64,000 bases of DNA from Meloidogyne chitwoodi (Eukaryota > Nematoda > Chromadorea > Rhabditida > Meloidogynidae). Positions 1 to 10,331 of the stretch are shown piece after piece. Where the stretch lies: positions 744,001 to 808,000 of the forward strand of contig JACZZP010000004.1 in the NCBI GenBank assembly GCA_015183035.1. The letters are read 5' to 3'. Under the pieces are notes generated by a model. That model did no database searches and was not told the origin of the DNA. It was given only the letters and a program-made list of their open reading frames with translations. The stretch's first letter is position 1. Every line of letters begins with the position of its first letter. The translations under genes and the position numbers were made by a program.

Positions 1-67
1 GTTGAGTATTTTTTAAAATTACTTTATAAATGAAATAATAAATTAGTAAATAAATAATTGTAAATTT

Positions 68-235
68 AACTCTGATTATCTTTTCCTATTCACATATAAA
101 TGGTCAATTGAAATAATTGTCAAAAGTGTTAGTGTGACCGAGTTTCGTTCGTGACCTGACTTACCGGGCTCTGCTGCCTTTATGTCTATTGACAATTTTA
201 TGTGAATAAGAAAAGGAAATACTAGTCAGATAGTT
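68..235. mobile_element. Inverted-repeat (MITE-like) insertion
   Basis: The ends form an imperfect inverted repeat: the left begins AACTCTGATTATCTTTTCC and the right ends GGAAATACTAGTCAGATAGTT. Both arms carry TATTCACAT followed by GTCAAT. The middle has a GC-richer stretch with ACCGAGTTTCG-like sequence resembling the hAT MITE at 13935. I could not fix a target-site duplication, so the exact ends are uncertain. It lies in the receptor gene near its last exon. Confidence 0.5.
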
Positions 236-402
236 AATGAGTAAGTCTAAAATAACAAACTGTATTCATAGCAAAATTTTGTCAGAACTGCCAAATAAAT
301 CAATACAGATATACAAAATGGAATTAAAAGAGGTAAATCTCCGGGCATAAATATACCTCTCATAATAATGCTTAAAGATTAAGTTAATTTTTACTTTTTA
401 TC

Positions 403-476
403 AAAAAGACCGCAAGTTTTGCCCGTAGGGCAACCTACTCGCTAGTATTATAAAGGACTAAACTTGCAGACTTTTT
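403..476. mobile_element. Short fold-back element
   Basis: A 74-bp sequence with inverted ends: AAAAAGACCGCAAGTTTTGCCC on the left pairs with GGACTAAACTTGCAGACTTTTT on the right. The loop contains a CCCGTAGGG palindrome. This is probably a minute non-autonomous transposon. No coding capacity. Confidence 0.5.
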
Positions 477-487
477 AGTGCTCCCAG

Positions 488-676
488 AAAATTGGGCAGT
501 GAAGGAACAGTACAAAAACTTGTTAAGAAAATACAAAAATACATTAAAAAGACAAGAAAAATACAAAAACACTTAAAAAATGTTATGTTACTGATGTATT
601 TGTGTTTTTATGTATTTTTAATGTATTTTTGTATTTTATTGCAAGTTTTTGTACTGTTTCTTCACTGCCCAATTTT
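488..676. mobile_element. MITE with ~85-bp inverted arms (GGGCAGTGAAG ends)
   Basis: The left end (AAAATTGGGCAGTGAAGG) and right end (TTCACTGCCCAATTTT) are inverted copies, and the arms continue inward with ACAGTACAAAAACTTG and AATACAAAAATACATTAAAAA. A second CACTGCCCAATTTT lies just outside the right end. An open frame across it (492-740) is a by-product of the fold-back and not a gene. A related TTTCTTCACTGACCAATTTG end occurs before the P450 gene near 45950. Confidence 0.65.
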
Positions 677-1016
677 CCACTGCCCAATTTTCATAGCACG
701 CTTTTGTCGCATAAGTGAAAAAAGTGTTTGTGAACTTTAATTTTGCCCTTACTCGTACTTTGCTGTACAAGTACGAATTTGGTACTATCTTTCAAATACT
801 TTTAAAAAGTGCTGAAAAATTTATTATTTAATTATTCCTTGTTACCCTGTGGTTACTCCTGTAAAGATTTGTATAAAGGTTACGGATGTATAAATTACTG
901 AAAGAAGACATGTAGTAAAAATAATGTATTTAATATTTCTGTTAAAAATTTAAATTTTTAAATATTAATTCTTTCTTTTTCTGCTGTAATTAAAATAATA
1001 AAATAAACTGTAGAAG

Positions 1017-1257
1017 TGTTGTATATGATTAGTGGTCTTTTATAGACACTTTAACGGTCTAGTCAATAGACTATATAAGCACCAAGAAATAACCAGTCCA
1101 GATCCGATCATCCGATCTCGACTCAATCTCCAACTTCCCAACCTTCGCCTACAACTATATTTCAACGTGATAAACTGTTTGCTTATTGCTCGTCTACTCT
1201 TCAGTAAACCTCGGACACACCCCTGTTGTACTTAAGTAGGAAACTTAAGATACAACA
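1017..1257. mobile_element. Solo LTR, 241 bp, copy 1
   Basis: The element begins TGTTGTAT and ends ATACAACA (TG...CA termini) and is flanked by the 5-bp direct repeat AGAAG (1012-1016 and 1258-1262), as expected for LTR-retrotransposon integration. A TATATAAG box lies at about 1074. It is GC-richer than its surroundings. No internal domain or second LTR is nearby, so it is a solo LTR left by LTR-LTR recombination. It interrupts TM4 of the receptor on the minus strand. The open frames 1032-1235 and 1232-1510 partly lie in it and are not separate genes. Confidence 0.85.
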
Positions 1258-1992
1258 AGAAGGAAAGAACAAATATCCCAATAAACAAAAAAGTATACCT
1301 TTTGTTCCATATATTCTGATAACTAAAAATAAAGAAGACGGCATGAAAACGATTTAATGCCAAAACAGCCATATGTAAATATGATGCATTTAATCCAAAT
1401 GTGTAAATAATTTGTATAATGTATGTAAATATAAATTGTTTAAATTGTTGCTGTACAAAAAAAAGTAGATGATTATTTACGCATTGTATAATCATAATGG
1501 ACGTACTCATGATGTTAATACAAGACTTAAATTTAATAATATTTAAAAATTTGTTTTATTTATTTTTGCAATCCCAAGAAGCCAGCAACTTTTATCAAGT
1601 ATCATAAAGTAATAGGTTGACTTAAAAGTTTTCGGACGACTTATTTTATCAAAACTTTATTCAAAATTTATTGAAGTAAAAAAAGAAGTTACTAAAATAA
1701 GAACTAGTAAATAGTAAATAAGAATGAAAGGTGTTCGTGGTCACCCTTTATAATTTATATAAAGAGAGATGGATGAATGAATGACTTGAAACATTAAACT
1801 GTGCTTAGGTTGAATAAATTTTTTAAATATTTAACATAGTACCTTACTAAACAAAATCAAGAGTGGAATCTTTTCTTTTGAAAATTTATATAGTGGACGT
1901 ATTAATATTAGCAAAAAAATATTACACATTATAAGTATCAAACATGATAATTTATCACTTGTTGAAAACAAATAGTCAGTGTTGTTTAACAT

Positions 1993-2764
1993 TTTAAATA
2001 TTCTTTAATTGGAAGAATTTTTAACTGAAAAATTACAAAAAAATGTTTTAAAAATCACTCATAAGTTGATGAACGTTTTCTTCACATTATTTTGTAATTT
2101 TTGTTAATCCCAATCAACTTCCCCTATTCTCTTCTTTTGTAAGTGCTTTGCTTAATAGATTTATAATATATCCATTCAGCAATTTTATCCAATTTATAAT
2201 GTTAAGTACTCGCGACAAAATGGGTGGTGCTGTAAAGAAAGAATATCTAGAAATAATTTAAAATATTTATATACATAATACTTTTGTCCAAATTTATTTT
2301 AACTAGTTTTTCCTAATTAAAAATAAATATTTGTATTTACAAAATATACCACACAGAAGATTTAATTATTTAATACCACCCAGGCTAATGAATTTTTTTT
2401 TTAAATTTTAATACTGGAAAAAAATAATGACGACAGTAATTTTTAATAAATAAATACCTAATTATATTATTAGGCCTGATTGAATAATATTATCGATATA
2501 ACCATCCAAAGAAAGAGCTTAATAATCTTAAAAAAATAATTTATTAAAAAATTAAAAATATTATTTACAAAAATTCCCATGTTTTCAAATAAACAATAAA
2601 TTGTTTTTGCAGTGTGAGAGTTACTTTTACCAATAAAAATACTATAAATAAAATTTTAATTTTTTGCATTAAAAAATAATAAAATGTTTAAAATCATATT
2701 TTTATTAATTTAACAAATGTATGAAATTAAATAGTGTGCTAAGAATATTAAAAAATGATTTTTA
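1993..2764. other. AT-rich intergenic region
   Basis: Upstream region of the minus-strand receptor gene. I see no convincing exon, RNA gene or element. It is repeated at 10332-11103, 23077-23848 and 28840-29611. Confidence 0.5.
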
Positions 2765-3049
2765 TTGCCCAAAACATATTTAAAAAATACATACCAATCG
2801 ATTTCTACGTATCATCCTGAGTATGAATATTTATATAATAATTTATTAGCTGAAGCTAAGATTGATGAGTTTATGAGTATTGGTCTAGTAAAAAACACCC
2901 AAAATAGAAAAGTCAGGGTGTGTTGCCTAAATCTTGCTGATTCAATTCCCAAAAATCGCGGATCTGCAGGATCAAATAGTTGGCCTGATGTGACAGAAGC
3001 TGTTTCTGTTAGAAGTCTTTTATTTTGTTTTATGCATCCTAGGCATTAA
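2765..3049 (+). other. Orphan ORF, 94 codons, copy 1 (unidentified exon or relic)
   Basis: An open frame bounded upstream by TGA (2756-2758) and ending in TAA. It has no good ATG start and no clear splice acceptor, but its second half is GC-richer than its surroundings and reads like real protein, with VRVCCLNLADSIPKNRG and SNSWPDVTEAV followed by LLFCFMHPRH. I do not recognise the family. It may be a relic or an internal exon of an unresolved gene. It precedes the Cys-rich peptide gene by about 470 bp. Confidence 0.35.
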
Positions 3050-3520
3050 ATTTTTTTTTAATTCGGAATAAGTAAAGGAATATCTTGAATTATTAAAGTA
3101 AATATTTTCAAAAAATATTTTGATAAAATTTACTACATATTTACATATAATAAAGTAAATAAAAATAACTGGAAATGAAAAATAAAAAAATTATTTTAGA
3201 ATATTTTTTATGTACTTGTTTCTCCTTAACTTGTCGATTATGCAACGTATTTATTGTTTGATATTTATTTTAAATTTTTTTATAAATAGATAATAATACT
3301 TTGTTCCTTTAATGATGTATTTAGGAAAAATAAAAATTAAATAATGTTGCCTAAATTAAATAAATTTAGTGAAATATCTTATATAATATTTCCACGTAAA
3401 TAAATTTTTATTATAAACAAAAAATTTTAAAAAATAGTTTTGTTAGTTTATATAAATCCTCATGCTTATATACAATTTATAAACATTCTTATATTATTTA
3501 ATCAAATATTAATATTATAA
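3050..3520. other. AT-rich intergenic stretch
   Basis: No gene or element seen between the orphan ORF and the Cys-rich peptide gene. The sequence is A/T runs with few GC-containing words. Confidence 0.5.
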
Positions 3521-3655
3521 ATGATAAAACAAATTTTTATAATTTTATTAGTTTTTATAATGTTAATTTATGTAACTAAACAACAACCAGCCTGTTGTGC
3601 AGGGACTTGTAGCTGCTGTCCTTGCCCTGGATTATTTGAAGATTATTTAAAGTAA
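3521..3655 (+). CDS. Small secreted Cys-rich peptide (44 aa), copy 1
   Basis: An uninterrupted ATG-to-TAA frame encodes 44 residues. Residues 1-19 are a hydrophobic signal peptide (MIKQIFIILLVFIMLIYVT). The predicted mature part is about 25 residues, starting KQQPA, with six cysteines in the pattern CC-x3-C-x-CC-x-C, then PGLFEDYLK. The Cys-rich core is clearly GC-richer than the surrounding DNA, which supports coding. Family and target are unknown. By analogy with small secreted Cys-rich proteins of plant-parasitic nematodes it could be a gland-secreted effector or a defence-type peptide; that is inference. It lies about 1 kb upstream of, and in the same direction as, the endoglucanase gene. 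It was too short to appear in a standard ORF scan. Confidence 0.6.
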   Translation: MIKQIFIILLVFIMLIYVTKQQPACCAGTCSCCPCPGLFEDYLK

Positions 3656-4648
3656 TTTTAAAACATAAAAAAATATTTTATGAATACAAAATTAGAATAG
3701 AAAAAAAAAGATCCATCAACGAATAATTAAATAAATAAATTACTTTTTAGGCTCTAAATTTTAAATAAATCTTAATCTGACACTAAAAAAATAAAAATAA
3801 TAAATTAAGTTTGTTGGAAGTTTAAATACTTATGCATGATAAATAAAAATAATCAACAGATTAGAAGAATTATCAAAATTGTTATAATTTATTTTTATTT
3901 GTAAAATATTCTTATTAAATATGAATAAAATATATTTGTTTTTTTATGTAACTTTGCTGAAAAATAAATACCTAATAGCTTTTATATATTTTAAAATTGA
4001 TTACTAATATTTAAAAATAAAAAATGATTTTTTCGAATCTACATATGAATAAAAATTTTTAATTTTTTGGAGAAGCAGTTTCAGTTCGACAATGAAAATA
4101 GTTTAATATTTTTTATTAATAATTACCTAATTAGATTTTACAAAAAGAAAATTAATTTTAAAACAATTTTACACCTGTACATTTACCAAATTATTGCTAA
4201 AAATTAAAAAAAAATTAAGCTAAATTTTATATATTTTTAAAAAATTCTTTAAAACATTTGAAACTTTAATCTCTTTTTCATTTGCATACTCATTATTTTT
4301 TTCAAAAATAAAAATTAACTGAGATATCAGTGTATTTCTTTAATTCATAATTTTTAATTTTTCTTTTATTTAATAATTTATATCAAAAAGAGTAAATATT
4401 TAAAAAATCTATTTATTTTGTTGGCTTTTTTAAAATTTGTAGTTAGTTGAAAATTTTTAATTATTGGTTACTTAAATAATAAAAATGATGAATTATAAAC
4501 TGAAATTTGTTTAAACAACAGTTTTGTGTGGATTTTCCGGAAAATACATAAATAATTTGTATTGATTTTTTGTATTAATACAAATTTGAATTTTGCTTAA
4601 TTCAACCTCTTTTTTAATTTTTTTTTCATTAAACAAAATTTCTCAAAA
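3656..4648 (+). other. Upstream region of the endoglucanase gene
   Basis: About 1 kb of AT-rich DNA between the Cys-rich peptide and the GH5 start codon. A short palindromic TTTTCCGGAAAA lies near 4535, about 115 bp before the ATG, and is a possible control site. I see no other gene or element. It is repeated at 8448-9440 and 24740-25732. Confidence 0.4.
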
Positions 4649-6284
4649 ATGCTTAATAATTATTTAATATTAACTATTTTATTTATCTCTGTTTATTTAT
4701 TAATAGCATCGGCAGCTCTTCTGCCCTATGGAAAGTTGAAAGTAAATAAAGGTCAATTGACTGGAAATAATGGACAAATAGCTACATTGAGAGGAATTTC
4801 TCTTTGGTTAAGTCAATGGATAACTGAATTTTACTCTCCTAGTGTTGTAAAGGCGATAAAGTGTTTTTATAATGGAAATGTTGTAAGTCTCTTTATATTT
4901 TTTGAGGAAAATTGTTTAATAAATTTACACAACCTTTCCTGTATATTTTATTTTGTTTTCTTGAAACTGTGAAATTTAATTTAATGTTATTTTAAATTTA
5001 AGGTTCGTGCCGCAATCGGAACTTGTTGTTCTGGTTATTTGGAAAACCCTTCTTCTGCAATTAATGCAGCTACTACCATCGGAGATGCAGCAATTGAGGT
5101 AATTTAAATTTATTGAAATATTTTATTTTTAATTTAAAGAATGGAATTTACTTTATAATTGACTGGCACGATGTAGGAAATCAAAATTGTAAAAATGACG
5201 CAGAATTTAATAATTTCATTAATAGAGCAATAAACTTTTTTACAACAATTGTCAAAAAATACAAAGGCTCACCAAATATGCTTTTAGAACTTTGGAATGA
5301 ACCTGCTTCTACTTGCAGTTGGGAAAAATTGAAGCATTATTATAATGCTGTTCTTACTGTAATTAATTAGATAATTTTTGGGGAATTATAAATTTTAGGA
5401 GATTTTTTTTAATATTTTTCAATTTAACATTCCAATTTTTAAAATTTAAGGAGATTAGAAAAATTGACCCAAAAGTCGTTGTTATTCTCGGCACACCGCA
5501 ACAATCTACTGGTCCAAGCAATGAGGTTATCAACAATCCAGTTATTGGAGCAAACATAATGTTCATATTTTTAAAATAATTTTTTAAATTTTTGGTAGAT
5601 TACCATAAATAAATGTTTTAAATTATTTAGGTATTCTTTACATTTTTATTGTGTATCAGATCAACAACACATAAAAGATCAAAAACAAATGATTTTAAAT
5701 GCAAAGGCAAAAGGATTTGGAACATTTATAACTGAATATGGTGATGCAGATTTACTCAATCTAGATTCGCTCCGACCTGAAATAATGCAGTCATTGTAAG
5801 TTAAAGATGGAATTTTTAATTATATTTAATAAAATAAAAAAATTAAAAAAAATTTTTATTAATATAAATTGGGCTTACTGAATCTAAAGCGGTAATCTTC
5901 CTGCAAGTAAATAAATAGGTTTCTACCATTTGCGTCTTCGAATTTAGATATTGCGTCAAGCTAATTAAAGATAAACTAAAAAAAATTCCTGGCCAGCTTT
6001 AAAATTACCGAACTAAATTTTGAATTTTATATAAAACATTCTAGCTGGCAATTTATGGACCAAAACCATATTTCCTATGCAAAATGGTCACTTACAAATA
6101 AAGATGAAGTTTATTCATTAATGCTGCCATGGTGTAGAGCATCTCAGGCGTCTCAAGTATCATGCCTTAGTGTTTCAGGGAGATTAGTTAGACAACACAT
6201 GTTAACTCTAAATAATGGTATAATTAAAATTATTTAAAAATTTTAATAATTTTTAATTTAATTTTAGGTATTACTAATTGCTAA
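4649..6284 (+). CDS. GH5 beta-1,4-endoglucanase (cellulase), copy 1, complete, 7 exons
   Basis: Secreted glycoside hydrolase family 5 enzyme that cuts beta-1,4-glucan in plant cell walls. My model is 4649-4882, 5003-5098, 5140-5358, 5451-5560, 5631-5795, 6045-6217 and 6268-6284; phases agree and give 337 aa. A signal peptide covers residues 1-24. Family landmarks in order: RGISLW near 48, IDWHD at 117-121, acid/base Glu164 in LELWNEP, HFY at 224-226, nucleophile Glu255 in TEYG, and YAKWSL near 286. There is only a catalytic domain, with no linker or cellulose-binding module. Animal GH5 of this type is known from tylenchid nematodes and is attributed to horizontal transfer from bacteria. The sequence is rather divergent, with extra Cys residues (TCCSG, NQNC, STCSW). 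One donor (5561, GTTCAT) is weak but restores IMYSLHFY in frame. Confidence 0.9.
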
Positions 6285-6504
6285 TTTTGTTGTGCTAAAT
6301 TGATGAATTTTCGTCAATAGATAAATAAAATTAGATGAAAAAATCTTAATTAAAAATTTTATATTCTATTAATTTAACTAAAAATTTTTCAACTTTTAAT
6401 TTAATAAAAATTCTAATTGGGTGTTCATAATTATTGCTGTTTTTTATCTAAAAAAGGAATCAACAAGAAATTGAAACACTTGAAATGTTTCAACAAGAAA
6501 TTGA
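6285..6504. other. Endoglucanase 3' flank with a coiled-coil-like fragment
   Basis: AT-rich sequence. At 6461-6531 two near-copies of CAACAAGAAATTGAAA read as QQEIETLEMF/QQEIEIRKLEKIY then TAA in one frame, after an AAAAAG acceptor-like site. The second copy runs directly into the satellite. It may be the last exon of a lost gene, or chance. Confidence 0.25.
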
Positions 6505-7018
6505 AATTCGCAAACTTGAAAAAATTTATTAAAGTACAATCTCGATATTAGACCACTAGAATAAATTCGCACACTTGAAAAAATTTATTAAAGTACAATC
6601 TCGATATTAGACCTCTAGAATAAATTCGCACACTTGAAAAAATTTATTAAAGTACAATCTCGATATTAGACCTCTAGAATAAATTCGCACACTTGAAAAA
6701 ATTTATTAAAGTACAATCTCGATATTAGACCTCTAGAATAAATTCGCACACTTGAAAAAATTTATTAAAGTACAATCTCGATATTAGACCTCTAGAATAA
6801 ATTCGCACACTTGAAAAAATTTATTAAAGTACAATCTCGATATTAGACCACTAGAATAAATTCGCACACTTGAAAAAATTTATTAAAGTACAATCTCGAT
6901 ATTAGACCTCTAGAATAAATTCGCACACTTGAAAAAATTTATTAAAGTACAATCTCGATATTAGACCACTAGAATAAATTCGCACACTTGAAAAAATTTA
7001 TTAAAGTACAATCTCGAT
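6505..7018. repeat. 59-bp tandem satellite, array 1 (~8.7 units)
   Basis: The period is exactly 59 bp, with core AATTCGCACACTTG, AAAAAATTTATTAAAG, TACAATCTCGATATTAG and ACCWCTAGAAT. The first unit has CGCAAAC instead of CGCACAC. The variable site CCACT/CCTCT runs A,T,T,T,T,A,T,A. The array ends abruptly in CTCGAT at 7018, where the inverted arm begins. Confidence 0.95.
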
Positions 7019-8447
7019 TAGGAAATATGGTTTTGGTCCATAAATTGCCAGCTAGAATGTTTTATATAAAATTCAAAATTTAGTTCGGTAATTTTAAAGC
7101 TGGCCAGGAATTTTTTTTAGTTTATCTTTAATTAGCTTGACGCAATATCTAAATTCGAAGACGCAAATGGTAGAAACCTATTTATTTACTTGCAGGAAGA
7201 TTACCGCTTTAGATTCAGTAAGCCCAATTTATATTAATAAAAATTTTTTTTAATTTTTTTATTTTATTAAATATAATTAAAAATTCCATCTTTAACTTAC
7301 AATGACTGCATTATTTCAGGTCGGAGCGAATCTAGATTGAGTAAATCTGCATCACCATATTCAGTTATAAATGTTCCAAATCCTTTTGCCTTTGCATTTA
7401 AAATCATTTGTTTTTGATCTTTTATGTGTTGTTGATCTGATACACAATAAAAATGTAAAGAATACCTAAATAATTTAAAACATTTATTTATGGTAATCTA
7501 CCAAAAATTTAAAAAATTATTTTAAAAATATGAACATTATGTTTGCTCCAATAACTGGATTGTTGATAACCTCATTGCTTGGACCAGTAGATTGTTGCGG
7601 TGTGCCGAGAATAACAACGACTTTTGGGTCAATTTTTCTAATCTCCTTAAATTTTAAAAATTGGAATGTTAAATTGAAAAATATTAAAAAAAATCTCCTA
7701 AAATTTATAATTCCCCAAAAATTATCTAATTAATTACAGTAAGAACAGCATTATAATAATGCTTCAATTTTTCCCAACTGCAAGTAGAAGCAGGTTCATT
7801 CCAAAGTTCTAAAAGCATATTTGGTGAGCCTTTGTATTTTTTGACAATTGTTGTAAAAAAGTTTATTGCTCTATTAATGAAATTATTAAATTCTGCGTCA
7901 TTTTTACAATTTTGATTTCCTACATCGTGCCAGTCAATTATAAAGTAAATTCCATTCTTTAAATTAAAAATAAAATATTTCAATAAATTTAAATTACCTC
8001 AATTGCTGCATCTCCGATGGTAGTAGCTGCATTAATTGCAGAAGAAGGGTTTTCCAAATAACCAGAACAACAAGTTCCGATTGCGGCACGAACCTTAAAT
8101 TTAAAATAACATTAAATTAAATTTCACAGTTTCAAGAAAACAAAATAAAATATACAGGAAAGGTTGTGTAAATTTATTAAACAATTTTCCTCAAAAAATA
8201 TAAAGAGACTTACAACATTTCCATTATAAAAACACTTTATCGCCTTTACAACACTAGGAGAGTAAAATTCAGTTATCCATTGACTTAACCAAAGAGAAAT
8301 TCCTCTCAATGTAGCTATTTGTCCATTATTTCCAGTCAATTGACCTTTATTTACTTTCAACTTTCCATAGGGCAGAAGAGCTGCCGATGCTATTAATAAA
8401 TAAACAGAGATAAATAAAATAGTTAATATTAAATAATTATTAAGCAT
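7018..8447 (-). pseudogene. GH5 endoglucanase, copy 2, 3'-truncated at a palindrome junction
   Basis: Minus-strand mirror of copy 1 with exons 1-5 intact (8447-8214, 8093-7998, 7956-7738, 7645-7536, 7465-7301) and only the first 32 bp of exon 6 (7051-7020). The join to the satellite creates an in-frame TAA at once (7020-7018), so the product would be 285 residues ending ...NHIS. Both catalytic glutamates remain, but the last 52 residues, including the family's YAKWSL strand, are lost. The barrel is therefore incomplete and the enzyme is probably inactive. Confidence 0.85.
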
Positions 8448-9440
8448 TTTTGAGAAATTTTGTTTAATGAAAAAAAAATTAAAAAAGAGGTTGAATTAAG
8501 CAAAATTCAAATTTGTATTAATACAAAAAATCAATACAAATTATTTATGTATTTTCCGGAAAATCCACACAAAACTGTTGTTTAAACAAATTTCAGTTTA
8601 TAATTCATCATTTTTATTATTTAAGTAACCAATAATTAAAAATTTTCAACTAACTACAAATTTTAAAAAAGCCAACAAAATAAATAGATTTTTTAAATAT
8701 TTACTCTTTTTGATATAAATTATTAAATAAAAGAAAAATTAAAAATTATGAATTAAAGAAATACACTGATATCTCAGTTAATTTTTATTTTTGAAAAAAA
8801 TAATGAGTATGCAAATGAAAAAGAGATTAAAGTTTCAAATGTTTTAAAGAATTTTTTAAAAATATATAAAATTTAGCTTAATTTTTTTTTAATTTTTAGC
8901 AATAATTTGGTAAATGTACAGGTGTAAAATTGTTTTAAAATTAATTTTCTTTTTGTAAAATCTAATTAGGTAATTATTAATAAAAAATATTAAACTATTT
9001 TCATTGTCGAACTGAAACTGCTTCTCCAAAAAATTAAAAATTTTTATTCATATGTAGATTCGAAAAAATCATTTTTTATTTTTAAATATTAGTAATCAAT
9101 TTTAAAATATATAAAAGCTATTAGGTATTTATTTTTCAGCAAAGTTACATAAAAAAACAAATATATTTTATTCATATTTAATAAGAATATTTTACAAATA
9201 AAAATAAATTATAACAATTTTGATAATTCTTCTAATCTGTTGATTATTTTTATTTATCATGCATAAGTATTTAAACTTCCAACAAACTTAATTTATTATT
9301 TTTATTTTTTTAGTGTCAGATTAAGATTTATTTAAAATTTAGAGCCTAAAAAGTAATTTATTTATTTAATTATTCGTTGATGGATCTTTTTTTTTCTATT
9401 CTAATTTTGTATTCATAAAATATTTTTTTATGTTTTAAAA

Positions 9441-9575
9441 TTACTTTAAATAATCTTCAAATAATCCAGGGCAAGGACAGCAGCTACAAGTCCCTGCACA
9501 ACAGGCTGGTTGTTGTTTAGTTACATAAATTAACATTATAAAAACTAATAAAATTATAAAAATTTGTTTTATCAT
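9441..9575 (-). CDS. Small secreted Cys-rich peptide (44 aa), copy 2
   Basis: Exact inverted copy of the gene at 3521-3655. Signal peptide and six-cysteine core are intact. It lies upstream of the truncated endoglucanase. Confidence 0.58.
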   Translation of the reverse strand: MIKQIFIILLVFIMLIYVTKQQPACCAGTCSCCPCPGLFEDYLK

Positions 9576-10046
9576 TTATAATATTAATATTTGATTAAAT
9601 AATATAAGAATGTTTATAAATTGTATATAAGCATGAGGATTTATATAAACTAACAAAACTATTTTTTAAAATTTTTTGTTTATAATAAAAATTTATTTAC
9701 GTGGAAATATTATATAAGATATTTCACTAAATTTATTTAATTTAGGCAACATTATTTAATTTTTATTTTTCCTAAATACATCATTAAAGGAACAAAGTAT
9801 TATTATCTATTTATAAAAAAATTTAAAATAAATATCAAACAATAAATACGTTGCATAATCGACAAGTTAAGGAGAAACAAGTACATAAAAAATATTCTAA
9901 AATAATTTTTTTATTTTTCATTTCCAGTTATTTTTATTTACTTTATTATATGTAAATATGTAGTAAATTTTATCAAAATATTTTTTGAAAATATTTACTT
10001 TAATAATTCAAGATATTCCTTTACTTATTCCGAATTAAAAAAAAAT

Positions 10047-10331
10047 TTAATGCCTAGGATGCATAAAACAAAATAAAAGACTTCTAACAGAAACAGCTTC
10101 TGTCACATCAGGCCAACTATTTGATCCTGCAGATCCGCGATTTTTGGGAATTGAATCAGCAAGATTTAGGCAACACACCCTGACTTTTCTATTTTGGGTG
10201 TTTTTTACTAGACCAATACTCATAAACTCATCAATCTTAGCTTCAGCTAATAAATTATTATATAAATATTCATACTCAGGATGATACGTAGAAATCGATT
10301 GGTATGTATTTTTTAAATATGTTTTGGGCAA
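10047..10331 (-). other. Orphan ORF, copy 2
   Basis: Inverted copy of the unidentified open frame at 2765-3049, with no change seen. Confidence 0.35.

Larger units (their letters stand above)
1..1992 (-). pseudogene. Srg-superfamily-like 7TM chemoreceptor, copy 1, LTR-broken, 3' end outside window
   Basis: Minus-strand copy of the receptor described in full at 11104-13478. Exon 1 is at 1992-1843 (TM1) and exon 2 starts at 1525 (TM2-TM3, with the NRF motif). The solo LTR at 1017-1257 cuts the reading frame in TM4. The final exon would lie to the left of the window. A functional protein is unlikely unless the LTR is spliced out. Confidence 0.6.

Noticed and set aside
492..740. Open frame of 82 codons, repeated at 12356, 21576 and 30864
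   Set aside because: It lies inside the fold-back MITE and is generated by its inverted arms; no coding signature.
1032..1235. Open frame of 67 codons, repeated at 11861, 22116 and 30369
   Set aside because: It falls within the solo LTR and is not a gene.
1232..1510. 92-codon frame taken as a separate gene
   Set aside because: It is receptor exon 2 (TM2-TM4) read through into the LTR; its last residues come from LTR sequence.
5363..5566. Minus-strand frame of 67 codons across endoglucanase exon 4, and its mirror copies
   Set aside because: Shadow of the GH5 coding exon on the other strand.
6505..7018. 59-bp array considered as a CRISPR or as a telomere
   Set aside because: Units are contiguous with no spacers, and the AT-rich unit lacks a G-rich telomere-like strand; it also sits internally. 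Plain satellite is the simplest reading.
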